From NCBI RefSeq assembly GCF_000328525.1, contig NC_019964.1, positions 372,001-436,000 on the forward strand: a stretch of 64,000 nucleotides of DNA, given 5' to 3'. The translations under genes and the position numbers were made by a program. Positions 52,903 to 61,423 of the stretch are shown here, piece after piece (within the stretch, counting starts at the first letter, position 1; every line of letters starts with the position of its first letter). A model generated the notes under the pieces. It did no database searches and was not told where the DNA came from. It saw nothing but the letters and a program-made list of their open reading frames with translations. This DNA is from Halovivax ruber XH-70 (GTDB lineage: Archaea; Halobacteriota; Halobacteria; Halobacteriales; Natrialbaceae).

Positions 52903-53123
52903 CCGCGAACTCGTCGGTCCGGTCGCGCCACGTTCACCAGTCAGTCGACCGCGACGGGGACGGCCGCGGTCCCCGCCAGGGGACACTATTCTATCGAAAT
53001 GACATACGACACGAAATCGCGGTGCAAGGCTTCTGCAAACAGTGTTAGCGTGCAGTGCAATCATATAATTTTATAAACAAATTCGACGAATTTATGTGGG
53101 TGCACCCCGGAGTTGGGGGTACA
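52903..53123 (+). promoter_or_regulatory. lysW promoter region with the 17-bp element
   Basis: AT-rich (TATAATTTTATAAAC near 53063-53078) in an otherwise GC-rich area. ACGAATTTATGTGGGTG at 53086-53102 matches the argG element, with the TATA-like TTTATG 33 nt before the lysW ATG, so argGH and lysW-argXCBDEF are separately transcribed but co-regulated. Confidence 0.65.
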
Positions 53124-53288
53124 ATGACGACGTGCACAGCGTGCGGGGCCGACGTGTCCCTGCACGACGACCTGGAGGCGGGAGAGATCGTCGACTGTAC
53201 GACCTGCGGCGTCGAACTCGAAGTGATCGAGACCGCGCCACCAGTCCTCGACCGGGCCCCCGAGCTCGAAGAGGACTGGGGTGAGTGA
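53124..53288 (+). CDS. lysW: LysW amino-group carrier protein (54 aa)
   Basis: Protects the alpha-amino group of glutamate (or alpha-aminoadipate) by isopeptide attachment to its C-terminal Glu. CTAC (4-7) and CTTC (25-28) bind one zinc. The end EDWGE with Glu54 is the modification site, the canonical feature of LysW. The start MTTCTACGADVS is at 53124. An in-frame ATG at 53094 lies in the promoter. GTGA overlap with argX. Confidence 0.95.
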   Translation: MTTCTACGADVSLHDDLEAGEIVDCTTCGVELEVIETAPPVLDRAPELEEDWGE

Positions 53289-54169
53289 GTGTGCAGATCG
53301 GGATCTGCTACTCGCGCATCCGCGCGGACGAGAAGCTCCTGCTGTCGGAACTACGCGAGCGCGGCCACGACGTCGTGAAGATCGACGTCCGCGAGCTGGA
53401 GCTGGCGATCGGCGAAGCGCCCGAGATCCTCGCGGACCTCGACCTCGTCGTCGATCGGTGTCTCGCGACGAGTCGCAGCGTCTACGTCACGCAGTTCCTG
53501 TCGGCCTACGGCGTCCCAGTCGTGAACGCGCCGGAGACGGCGACGGTCTGTGCCGACAAGGTGCGTACGAGCCTCGCGCTCGACGGCGCGGGTGTCCCCA
53601 CGCCCGCGACGACGGTGGCGTTCACCACCGATAGCGCGCTCAGCGCCATCGAATCGTTCGGCTATCCGTGCGTACTCAAGCCGGTCGTCGGTTCCTGGGG
53701 GCGGCTGATGGCGAAGATCGACTCGCGAAGCGCCGCCGAGGCCATCCTGGAGCACAAATCGACGCTCGGGCACTACGAGCACAAGGTGTTCTACGTCCAG
53801 GAGTTCGTCGACAAGCCCGGCCGCGACCTGCGCGTCCTCGCCGTCGACGGCGAGCCGATCGCGGGGATGGTCCGCTCGTCGGACCACTGGATCACGAACG
53901 CGGCCGCGGGTGCCGAGACGACCGCCCTCGAGATCGACGACGAGATCGCGGCCGTGGTCGCCGCGGCGAGCGACGCCGTCGGCGGCGGGCTTCTTGGCAT
54001 CGACCTAATGGAAATCGACGACGGATACACCGTCCACGAGGTCAACCACACCGTCGAGTTCAAGGCGCTGAACGAGGCCGTCGACGTCGACGTGCCCGCG
54101 GCGGTCGTCGACTGGCTCGAGGAGACGGCCGATTCAGCGGCTAATACGCAGTTGGAGGTGACCGCCTGA
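53285..54169 (+). CDS. argX: Glutamate--LysW ligase ArgX (294 aa)
   Basis: ATP-grasp enzyme that attaches glutamate to the C-terminal Glu of LysW. MSVQIGICYSRIRADEKLLL starts the N domain. VLKPVVGSWGRLMAKIDSR is the ATP-grasp P-loop region, YVQEFVDKPGRDLRVLAVDG and GIDLMEIDDGYTVHEVNHTVEF hold the Mg2+ and substrate residues. GTG start in the lysW overlap. Whether it also uses aminoadipate (LysX activity) cannot be read from the sequence, but the neighbours are all arginine genes. Confidence 0.93.
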   Translation: MSVQIGICYSRIRADEKLLLSELRERGHDVVKIDVRELELAIGEAPEILADLDLVVDRCLATSRSVYVTQFLSAYGVPVVNAPETATVCADKVRTSLALDGAGVPTPATTVAFTTDSALSAIESFGYPCVLKPVVGSWGRLMAKIDSRSAAEAILEHKSTLGHYEHKVFYVQEFVDKPGRDLRVLAVDGEPIAGMVRSSDHWITNAAAGAETTALEIDDEIAAVVAAASDAVGGGLLGIDLMEIDDGYTVHEVNHTVEFKALNEAVDVDVPAAVVDWLEETADSAANTQLEVTA

Positions 54170-55326
54170 TGGCGGGCGGTGCGTCTACTGCGGCGACGAC
54201 CGATGCCGACGACACGACCGCCGTTACCGAGACTGCGGCAGCGGAGACGGTGACTGCGAGCGTCATCGGTGCCAGCGGCTTCGCCGGCGGCGAACTCCTG
54301 CGTTTGCTGGCTGGCCATCCGAACTTCGACCTCCAGCAGGCGACGAGTCGCCAGCGCGCCGGCAAGAGTATCGGCTCGACGCACCCGCCGCTTCGCGGGA
54401 CCGAGCTGCGCTACACCGAGCCGACGGAGCTGGAATCGGTGGACGTGCTCTTCGCCGCGACGCCTCACGGCGTCTCGATGGGCCACATCGACGCGTTCTT
54501 CGACGCGGCGGACACCGTGGTCGACCTCTCGGCGGACTTCCGTCTGGACACCGCGGCACAGTACGACGAGTGGTACGACGGCCACGACGCGCCCGCGTAC
54601 CTCGACCGGGCCGAGTACGCCCTGCCCGAACTCAACCGCGAGAACCTGCCGGGTGCGGATCTGATCGCGAGCGGGGGCTGTAACGCCACCGCGACGATCC
54701 TCGGGCTCTATCCGCTGTTCGAGCACGGGATTCTCGGCGGGGAGACCGGCGCGACCGACGGGGATGGCGCGGGCGAACCCGGCGGCGACGAACAGATCGT
54801 CGTCGACGTCAAGGTCGGCTCCTCTGAGGGTGGCGCCGGCGGTGGCGCGGCTTCGAGCCACGCCGAGCGCTCGGGCGTCGTCCGCCCGTACGCGCCGACC
54901 GGTCACCGCCACGAGGCGGAGATCGAGCAGTTCCTCGGCACCTCGGTCGCCTTCACCTGCCACGCGGTGGACATGGTTCGCGGCGCGAGCGCGACGAGCC
55001 ATGTATTCCCCGATGCCCCCGTCTCGAAGGGCGACCTGTGGACGGCCTACCGCGAGTGCTACGAGGACGAACCGTTCGTCCGCCTCGCAGCGGGCGGCTC
55101 TGGCGTCTATCGCTATCCCGAGCCGAAGGCCGTCGCGGGGACGAACGTCGCGGAGGTCGGTTTCGAACTCGACCCGTCGAACGGGCGCGTCGTCGTCTTT
55201 TCGGCGATCGACAACGTGATGAAGGGCTCGGCAGGCCAGGCCGTCCACGCGGCCAACATCGCGCTCGGCTTCGCGGAGACGGCCGGCCTCGACTTTGCGG
55301 GACTCCACCCGGTGGGATCGCCATGA
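54169..55326 (+). CDS. argC: [LysW]-glutamyl phosphate reductase ArgC (385 aa)
   Basis: Makes the semialdehyde. The catalytic Cys171 lies in IASGGCNATATILGLYP. VIGASGFAGGELLRLLAGHP is the NADPH-binding unit, FAATPHGVSMGHID and NRENLPGADLI follow. N-terminal 30 residues and a Gly/Asp/Glu-rich insert at about residues 190-215 (DGDGAGEPGGDEQ) are halophilic extras. Starts one base before the argX stop and overlaps argB by 4 bp. Confidence 0.95.
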   Translation: MAGGASTAATTDADDTTAVTETAAAETVTASVIGASGFAGGELLRLLAGHPNFDLQQATSRQRAGKSIGSTHPPLRGTELRYTEPTELESVDVLFAATPHGVSMGHIDAFFDAADTVVDLSADFRLDTAAQYDEWYDGHDAPAYLDRAEYALPELNRENLPGADLIASGGCNATATILGLYPLFEHGILGGETGATDGDGAGEPGGDEQIVVDVKVGSSEGGAGGGAASSHAERSGVVRPYAPTGHRHEAEIEQFLGTSVAFTCHAVDMVRGASATSHVFPDAPVSKGDLWTAYRECYEDEPFVRLAAGGSGVYRYPEPKAVAGTNVAEVGFELDPSNGRVVVFSAIDNVMKGSAGQAVHAANIALGFAETAGLDFAGLHPVGSP

Positions 55327-56234
55327 CCGACGACGAGACGCCGGTCGTGATCAAGATCGGCGGCGCGAACGCGGTCGATCCTGCGGGCGCGCTCGCCGAC
55401 GTGGCCCACCTGTCGGCCAACGGCCGCTCGGTCGCGGTCGTCCACGGCGGCTCGACCGCCGTCGACGAGACGCTCGAAGCCCTCGGCGAGGAACCGACCT
55501 ACGTCGAGACACCCGGCGGCGTCGTCGGTCGATTCACCGACGAGACGGCGATGGAGGCGTTCACGATGGCGATGGCCGGGACGGTCAACACGGACCTCGT
55601 CTGCGCGCTACAGAACGAGGGCGTCGACGCGATCGGCCTCTCTGGCCTCGACGGTAAGCTGCTCGCCGGCACGCGCAAATCCGCCGTCAGGGTGCTCGAG
55701 GACGGCACGAAGAAGATTTTGCGCGGCGACCACTCCGGCACGCTCGAGTCGGTCAACGCCGACCTGCTGGAAACGCTCCAGGCAGGCGGGTACGTCCCCG
55801 TCGTAGGTGGCCCAATCCTCGGCACCGAGTCCGACGGTGGGTACACCGCCGTCAACGTCGATGCCGACCGTGCGGCCGCGGCCGTGGCGGGCGCGCTCGG
55901 GGCCGATCTCGTCGTGCTGACTGACGTCGCTGGCGTCTACGCGGACCCCGACGACGAGTCGACGCTGATCGAGTCGGCGACGACGGAAGCCGACTTCGAG
56001 GTCCTTGAGCACGCCGCGGCTGGCTTTATGACGAAGAAGGTGATGGCGGCGGCGGAAGCCCTCGAGACGGGGGCGTCGTCGGTCGTCGTCGCCGATGCGA
56101 ACGCGAACAGCCCGGTGCTCACCGCGCTCGACGGGGCGGGGACGACGATCACGCCCGGGGCAGTCGGAACGGCAACAGGCGCCGACGGGCCCAGTGCTGC
56201 CGTCGGCGACGAACGCGGGGTGAGCGAGTCGTGA
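55323..56234 (+). CDS. argB: [LysW]-glutamate kinase ArgB (303 aa)
   Basis: Amino-acid kinase fold that phosphorylates LysW-attached glutamate. VVIKIGGANAVDP (nucleotide site), VHGGSTAVDETLE, NTDLVCALQNEGVDAIGLSG and ADLVVLTDVAGVYADP are diagnostic. The C-terminal 35 residues are low complexity. ATG 55323 (MTDDETPVV) overlaps the argC stop. Confidence 0.94.
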   Translation: MTDDETPVVIKIGGANAVDPAGALADVAHLSANGRSVAVVHGGSTAVDETLEALGEEPTYVETPGGVVGRFTDETAMEAFTMAMAGTVNTDLVCALQNEGVDAIGLSGLDGKLLAGTRKSAVRVLEDGTKKILRGDHSGTLESVNADLLETLQAGGYVPVVGGPILGTESDGGYTAVNVDADRAAAAVAGALGADLVVLTDVAGVYADPDDESTLIESATTEADFEVLEHAAAGFMTKKVMAAAEALETGASSVVVADANANSPVLTALDGAGTTITPGAVGTATGADGPSAAVGDERGVSES

Positions 56235-57388
56235 GCGGCTTCGTCTACTCCCAGAAGCCGATCACGATCGAATCGGGCGAGGATGTCACACTGACGGGCG
56301 ACGACGGCACCGAGTACATCGACTTCGGCGCCAGCTACGCCTGCACACCTGCCGGCCACTGCCACCCGGACGTGGTCGGCGCGATCCAGAAGCAAGCGAG
56401 CGACCTCCTCTTCGTGCAGGGGTCGTACCCGGTCGAGGCGCGCTCGACCCTGACGTCGCAGCTCGCCGCCCTGGCACCGGGCGATATCGAGAACGTCTGG
56501 CTCTGTAACTCGGGCACCGAGGCCAACGAGGCGGCCCTGAAGTTCGCCCGTAGCGCGACTGGCAACACGAAGTTCGTCGCCGCCCGCGGGGCGTTCCACG
56601 GCCGCACCGCCGGGAGTCTCTCGACGACCTGGAAGCCGAAGTACAAGGCGTCGTACGAACCCCTGCTCGAAGACCACGTCGAGTTCGTCCCCTACGGCGA
56701 CGCGGCGGCGCTCGAAGCGGCCGTCGACGACGAGACGGCCGCGGTCATCCTCGAACCCATCCAGGGCGAAGGCGGCATCAACGCTGCACCCGCAGGCTAC
56801 CTCCAGGCCGCTCGCGAGGTGACTCACGAGACCGGATCGGCGCTAATCTTCGACGAGATACAGACCGGCCTCGGGCGTACCGGATCGATCTGGGCCTGTG
56901 AGAACGACGCGCTCGTCGACTCTCCAGTCGTCCCTGACGTCCTCACGACCGCGAAGGGTCTCGCGAGCGGCCTCCCGATGGGTGCAACGCTCTGTGCGGA
57001 CTGGATCGCCGAGGGCGCCGCATCCCACGGCTCGACGTTTGCCGGGAACCCGCTCGTCGCCGCGGCGGCGACCGCGACGCTCGACGTTATCGTCGACGAG
57101 GAACTCCCGGCCAACGCGGCGACCGTCGGCGCGACGCTCGTCGACGAACTCTCGCGGGCCGACCTGCCGATCGACGAGGTGCGCGGATTGGGCCTCATGC
57201 GCGGGCTCGAGGTAGGACGCGGCGCGAACCGCATCCTGCGCGACCTCGCGATGGAACACGGTATCCTCGCGCTGCCCGCCGGGCGATCGGTGGTTCGCCT
57301 GCTCCCGCCGCTCACGCTCACCGAATCGCACGTCCACGCGCTCGTCGAGGCGCTCGAAGACACGCTGGAGGCCACGACAGACGCATGA
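56231..57388 (+). CDS. argD: [LysW]-acetylornithine-type aminotransferase ArgD (385 aa)
   Basis: PLP-dependent aminotransferase making LysW-ornithine. PLP lysine K242 in TTAKGLASGLPMGATL, GTEANEAALKFAR, ALIFDEIQTGLGRTG and GLMRGLEV are typical class III motifs. The transfer of glutamate nitrogen to the LysW-bound semialdehyde is inferred from the cluster. GTG start overlapping argB. Confidence 0.95.
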   Translation: MSGFVYSQKPITIESGEDVTLTGDDGTEYIDFGASYACTPAGHCHPDVVGAIQKQASDLLFVQGSYPVEARSTLTSQLAALAPGDIENVWLCNSGTEANEAALKFARSATGNTKFVAARGAFHGRTAGSLSTTWKPKYKASYEPLLEDHVEFVPYGDAAALEAAVDDETAAVILEPIQGEGGINAAPAGYLQAAREVTHETGSALIFDEIQTGLGRTGSIWACENDALVDSPVVPDVLTTAKGLASGLPMGATLCADWIAEGAASHGSTFAGNPLVAAAATATLDVIVDEELPANAATVGATLVDELSRADLPIDEVRGLGLMRGLEVGRGANRILRDLAMEHGILALPAGRSVVRLLPPLTLTESHVHALVEALEDTLEATTDA

Positions 57389-58647
57389 TTCCTCCCAAAA
57401 CCGCGACGGGGACCGACGTCTCGACCGAGACCGCCCGCGGGTTGCTGGTCGACATGGTCTCGACGCCCTCGGTCTCGGGCGACGAGGAGGCGGCCGCCGA
57501 GCGACTGGCTGCCTTCTTCGACGCCCACGACCGCGAGGTGTGGCTCGACGACGTCGGTAACGTTCGCGCACCGGCCGACGACGCCGTCCTCTTTACCTCG
57601 CACGTCGACACCGTTCCGGGCGACGTTCCCGTTCGCCTCACGGCGAACGGCGAGGCGGCTGAAGGCGACGCGGTGGCCGGGAACGATTCGGTGGCCGCTC
57701 CCGACGAGGAACTCCACCTTGACGACGCGGCGACCGTCCAAGACGCAGTCCTCTGGGGTCGCGGGAGCGTCGATGCGACTGGACCCCTATGCGCGATGGC
57801 CGTCGCGGCGGTCAGGACGGGCTGTTCGTTCGCCGGCGTCGTCGGCGAGGAGACCGATTCGCGCGGGGCGCGCCACCTCGTCGAGACGCGCGAGCCGCCC
57901 GCGGCACTCGTCAACGGCGAACCGTCGGGCGTCGACGGCATCACGCTCGGCTATCGCGGCCTCGTCGCCGGCACGTACGCCGCGACGACGGAGTCGACGC
58001 ACGCCTCGCGGCCGGAACCCACCGCCGTTCAGGACGCGATGGCCTGGTGGGCGGCCGTCGAGTCGACCTGTGACGCGCTGCCCTCGCCCGAAGACGCCTC
58101 GGGCGTGGACGACCCGACCCCGTCGGAGCAGTCAACGTTCGAGTCGGTGACGACCAAGCCGGTCGCCGTCGAGGGCGGGCCGGCCGACGACGGCCTGGCC
58201 GTCGAGGCGCGCGTCGACTTTCAGGTTCGTGTTCCGCCGGGACTGTCGGTCGAGACGGTCGAGTCGACGCTCGCATCCGTCACCGCCGACTTCGCCGGTG
58301 GGCTCGAACTGACGGACGCGATCCCTCCGGTAATGACGAGTCCGCGCACGTCCGTCGCCCGCGCGTTTCGCGTCGCCATCCGCGCGGCGGACAGCGACCC
58401 GCGCCTCCTCCGCAAGACCGGGACGAGCGACATGAACGTCTTCGCCGCGGCGTGGGACCGTCCGATGGTGACCTACGGGCCCGGCGACTCATCGCTCGAC
58501 CACGCGCCCGACGAGCACCTCTCGCTTGCGGCGTACGACCGCTCGATCGCCGTCCTCGACGCCGTCGGCCGGCGCCTCGTCGACGCTGGGCAGTCGAACC
58601 GTCCGCCGATCACCGACCCCTCCCCGACAGATTCCGATCCCCAATGA
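57385..58647 (+). CDS. argE: [LysW]-ornithine hydrolase ArgE/LysK type (420 aa)
   Basis: M20-family metallopeptidase that frees ornithine from LysW. The metal ligands lie in FTSHVDTVPG (His, Asp) and the GEETDSRGA segment with the catalytic Glu. It ends with KTGTSDMNVFAAAWDRPMVTYGPGDSSLDHAPDEHLS. A roughly 40-residue insert (about 95-135) enlarges it compared with ordinary LysK (about 350 aa). Overlaps argD and argF by 4 bp each. Confidence 0.92.
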   Translation: MIPPKTATGTDVSTETARGLLVDMVSTPSVSGDEEAAAERLAAFFDAHDREVWLDDVGNVRAPADDAVLFTSHVDTVPGDVPVRLTANGEAAEGDAVAGNDSVAAPDEELHLDDAATVQDAVLWGRGSVDATGPLCAMAVAAVRTGCSFAGVVGEETDSRGARHLVETREPPAALVNGEPSGVDGITLGYRGLVAGTYAATTESTHASRPEPTAVQDAMAWWAAVESTCDALPSPEDASGVDDPTPSEQSTFESVTTKPVAVEGGPADDGLAVEARVDFQVRVPPGLSVETVESTLASVTADFAGGLELTDAIPPVMTSPRTSVARAFRVAIRAADSDPRLLRKTGTSDMNVFAAAWDRPMVTYGPGDSSLDHAPDEHLSLAAYDRSIAVLDAVGRRLVDAGQSNRPPITDPSPTDSDPQ

Positions 58648-59618
58648 GCTACCAGCCGAACACCGACCCGACCGCACCGACCGACGACCCGACTGGCCCG
58701 AACGCGACCGACGTGACCCACGTCACCGACGTGGACGACCTCTCGCGGGCCGACCTCGCGGCCGTCCTCGACCTCGCTGCCGAGTACAAGGCGGCACAGC
58801 GGCGGGGCTGGACCCACGCCGACCTGTCGGGCCAGACGCTGGGGATGCTCTTCGAGAAACCGAGCACGCGAACGCGCGTCTCCTTCGAGACGGGGATGAC
58901 CCAGCTCGGCGGCCACGCTATCTTCCTCGGCGAGGACGACATTCAGCTGGGAAACGGCGAACCGATCCGCGACACTGCCCGCGCACTCTCTCGCTACGTC
59001 GACGTCGTGATGGCCCGGCTGTTCGACCACGCGGATCTCGAGGAGCTCGCCCGCTTCTCGGACGTGCCGGTGATCAACGGGCTCACCGACGACGCACACC
59101 CCTGTCAGACGCTGGCCGACCTCCTCACCATCCGGGAGGCCGTCGGGCCGTTCGACGACGTGCGCGCGACCTGGGTCGGTGACGGAAACAACGTCGCCCA
59201 GTCGTTCGCCCTCGGCTGTGCGCTCACGGGGATCGACTGCACGATCGCGACGCCCGCAGGCTACGGCGTCGACGACGCAGTCCTCGACCGGGCCGGCGAG
59301 ATCAGCACGGCGCCGACGGTCACGACCGACCCCGAGGCGGCGGTCGCGGGTGCGGACGTCGTCTACACCGACGTCTGGGTGAGTATGGGTCAGGAAGCCC
59401 AGCGTGCGGAGCGTCTCGACGCGCTCGGGCCGTACCAGGTGAACGATTCGCTCCTCGCGGCGGCCCCCGACGACGTGTCAGTTATGCACTGCCTGCCGGC
59501 CCACCGCGGCGAGGAGATCACCGGACAGGTTCTCGAGGGCGACCGGTCGATCGTCTGGCAGCAGGCGGAGAACCGGCTCCACGCTCAGAAGGGACTGCTC
59601 GGCTGGCTCCAGCCCTGA
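58644..59618 (+). CDS. argF: Ornithine carbamoyltransferase ArgF (324 aa)
   Basis: Forms citrulline from ornithine and carbamoyl phosphate. KPSTRTRVSFE (carbamoyl phosphate site), LTDDAHPCQTLAD, WVGDGNNVAQS, and VMHCLPAHRGEEIT are diagnostic. The ATG at 58644 (MSYQPNTDPTAPTDD) is in ATGA overlap with argE. The N-terminal Pro/Thr/Asp stretch is an extra 20 residues. Last gene of the operon, leaving citrulline for ArgG upstream. Confidence 0.97.
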   Translation: MSYQPNTDPTAPTDDPTGPNATDVTHVTDVDDLSRADLAAVLDLAAEYKAAQRRGWTHADLSGQTLGMLFEKPSTRTRVSFETGMTQLGGHAIFLGEDDIQLGNGEPIRDTARALSRYVDVVMARLFDHADLEELARFSDVPVINGLTDDAHPCQTLADLLTIREAVGPFDDVRATWVGDGNNVAQSFALGCALTGIDCTIATPAGYGVDDAVLDRAGEISTAPTVTTDPEAAVAGADVVYTDVWVSMGQEAQRAERLDALGPYQVNDSLLAAAPDDVSVMHCLPAHRGEEITGQVLEGDRSIVWQQAENRLHAQKGLLGWLQP

Positions 59619-59748
59619 CGGGATCGACCCGTCGACTTGATCGGAAACGGAGAGACCGCTGACCCCGTCACATCGGGCGAGTAACGCCTCGTTACTGCCG
59701 CTCGGTATCGTCGCTCACGCTGAAGAATCCGCATACATTATATATCTG

Positions 59749-59764
59749 GTGGCCATTTGGCCAC
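59749..59764 (+). promoter_or_regulatory. Inverted repeat GTGGCCA-TT-TGGCCAC between TATA and micro-ORF
   Basis: The 7-bp arms are perfect with a 2-bp spacer. It directly follows TATA TTATATATC (59738-59746) and ends 7 nt before the ATG at 59772, so it lies at or over the transcription start, a position for repressor binding or a 5' structure. Confidence 0.6.
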
Positions 59765-59771
59765 AACGTAT

Positions 59772-59849
59772 ATGCAACTCCGATTGATCGTCGCGACGCT
59801 CCTGCTGATCGGGGGCCCAGCACTGTTGCTGGCGTTCTTCGCCGTCTGA
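59772..59849 (+). CDS. 25-aa leaderless single-helix membrane peptide
   Basis: ATG 59772 opens MQLRLIVATLLLIGGPALLL then AFFAV, almost entirely one hydrophobic helix, with a basic residue only at position 4. The TATA at 59738-59746 lies about 30 nt upstream, as expected for a leaderless gene, supporting expression. Too short for homology-free assignment. Such peptides can modulate transporters or respiratory complexes, but nothing here shows that. Confidence 0.5.
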   Translation: MQLRLIVATLLLIGGPALLLAFFAV

Positions 59850-60054
59850 CCACCAGCCCGGTCGCCGAATCGGTCCACCGGCTGGTCTCGTGAGTCCGTA
59901 TCGCGCGTCGACCGAGTCGCTCCGCCGGGACCGGTCGCGACAGTTTCCCGCTTCGTTCCTCGCTGCGACTGCCCGTCGCGGTGTGCCTCGGTGGCCGAGT
60001 CGAACCCTGCCACCATCGGCCGACTTTTGGTGCGGGGTGACGTCGAATCGGTCG

Positions 60055-61320
60055 ATGGATCTCTCGCTGACTGCCGACCCGCCCTCGGCCCCGACGGCCG
60101 CTCGCGAGGGCGTCTGGCTCGCCTGCATCGAGTGCGGTGAAGCGTCACCGCCGTTCGACGCGATTCGATACACCTGCGACGACTGTGGTGGCCTCCTCGA
60201 GGTGCGGTACGCCGAGCCGGTCGGGTTCGACGCGTTCGCGGGCGAGGGCGTCTGGCGCTACGCGGATGCCCTCCCGCTCGACAGCGGCGTGACGATTCAG
60301 GAGGGCGGGACCCCGTTGTACCGCGTTCCGGAGCTGACGGACGACGTCGGCGTCGAGACGCTGCGAATCAAACACGAGGGGATGAACCCGACTGGATCGT
60401 TCAAAGATCGGGGGATGACCGTCGGCGTCGCGGTCGCGCGCGAACTCGGCGTCGAGCGGCTTGCCTGCGCCTCGACGGGCAACACGAGCGCCGCCCTCTC
60501 GGCGTACGGCTCCCGGGCCGGGATGGAGACGCTCGTCCTGCTCCCGGCTGGCAAGGTCGCGGCGGGAAAGGTCGCGCAGGCGAGCCTCCACGGGGCGCGT
60601 ATCCTCGAAGTCGACGGCAACTTCGACGCCTGTCTCGACCTCGTCCAGGAACTTGCCGCTCGCGGCGAGGCCTACCTGCTCAACTCACTCAACCCGTTCC
60701 GCCTCGAGGGCCAGAAGACGATCGGGCTCGAAATCCTCGAACGGTTCCGCGCCGACCACGGCACGGTTCCCGACCGAATCGTTTTGCCCGTCGGCAACGC
60801 CGGCAACACCGCCGCGCTGTACAAAGCGTTCCGCGAACTCGTGCAGGCGGGCGACCTCGCCGTCGACGACGTGCCGAAACTCACCGGCGTGCAGGCCGCG
60901 GGCGCCGCCCCGATGGTCGAGGCGATCGAAGCCGGCGCCGACGCGGTGCGTCGCTGGGACGACGTCGAGACGCGCGCCACGGCGATCCGGATCGGCAACC
61001 CCGTCAACGCGCCGAAGGCCCTGCCAGGGATCCGCGAGACGGGTGGGACTGCGGTCGCCGTCTCGGACGCCGCGATCACCGACGCCCAGCGCGCCCTCGC
61101 TGGAGCGGGAATCGGCGTCGAACCCGCCTCGGCCGCCTCGCTCGCCGGCCTGCGGAAACTCCGCGAAGACGGCGTCGTCGGGAGCGAGGAGGACGTGGTC
61201 TGTCTCACCACCGGCCATCTCCTCAAGGACCCCGACGCTGCGGCCGCAGCAGGGACCGAACCGGAACCCGTTCCCGACGATCTCGACGGCGTGCTCTCGC
61301 ACCTCGACGACAGAACGTAG
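60055..61320 (+). CDS. thrC: Threonine synthase ThrC (421 aa)
   Basis: PLP enzyme converting O-phosphohomoserine to threonine. The N-terminal zinc ribbon (CIEC near residue 24, CDDC near 43) is typical of archaeal ThrC. PLP Lys117 is in PTGSFKDRGM, STGNTSAALSAYGSRAGM binds the phosphate, and VLPVGNAGNTAALYKAF follows. It lies 0.4 kb past argF and has its own promoter-like CTTTTG about 28 nt upstream. ATG 60055 (MDLSLTADPP). A longer upstream in-frame extension lacks homology. Confidence 0.95.
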   Translation: MDLSLTADPPSAPTAAREGVWLACIECGEASPPFDAIRYTCDDCGGLLEVRYAEPVGFDAFAGEGVWRYADALPLDSGVTIQEGGTPLYRVPELTDDVGVETLRIKHEGMNPTGSFKDRGMTVGVAVARELGVERLACASTGNTSAALSAYGSRAGMETLVLLPAGKVAAGKVAQASLHGARILEVDGNFDACLDLVQELAARGEAYLLNSLNPFRLEGQKTIGLEILERFRADHGTVPDRIVLPVGNAGNTAALYKAFRELVQAGDLAVDDVPKLTGVQAAGAAPMVEAIEAGADAVRRWDDVETRATAIRIGNPVNAPKALPGIRETGGTAVAVSDAAITDAQRALAGAGIGVEPASAASLAGLRKLREDGVVGSEEDVVCLTTGHLLKDPDAAAAAGTEPEPVPDDLDGVLSHLDDRT

Positions 61321-61423
61321 CGCCACCCGTCCGCCGTGCCGTTACAACCGCCGACAACCGCCATCATTTCCCTTTATACGTATTGGAAAGTATTATGGTT
61401 TCTCCTCGGTTAGGTGTGGTTAT

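Noticed and set aside
53791-55308. Long minus-strand frame across argX-argC
   Set aside because: Antisense shadow of two well-identified arginine genes with Arg-rich, motif-free translation.
59890-60054. In-frame N-terminal extension of threonine synthase
   Set aside because: Arg/Ser-rich translation without similarity to ThrC, and the zinc-ribbon domain begins shortly after the ATG at 60055.
60461-61423. 320-codon extension before the lipoprotein at 61424
   Set aside because: It overlaps thrC in another frame. The Tat/lipobox signal begins at 61424.
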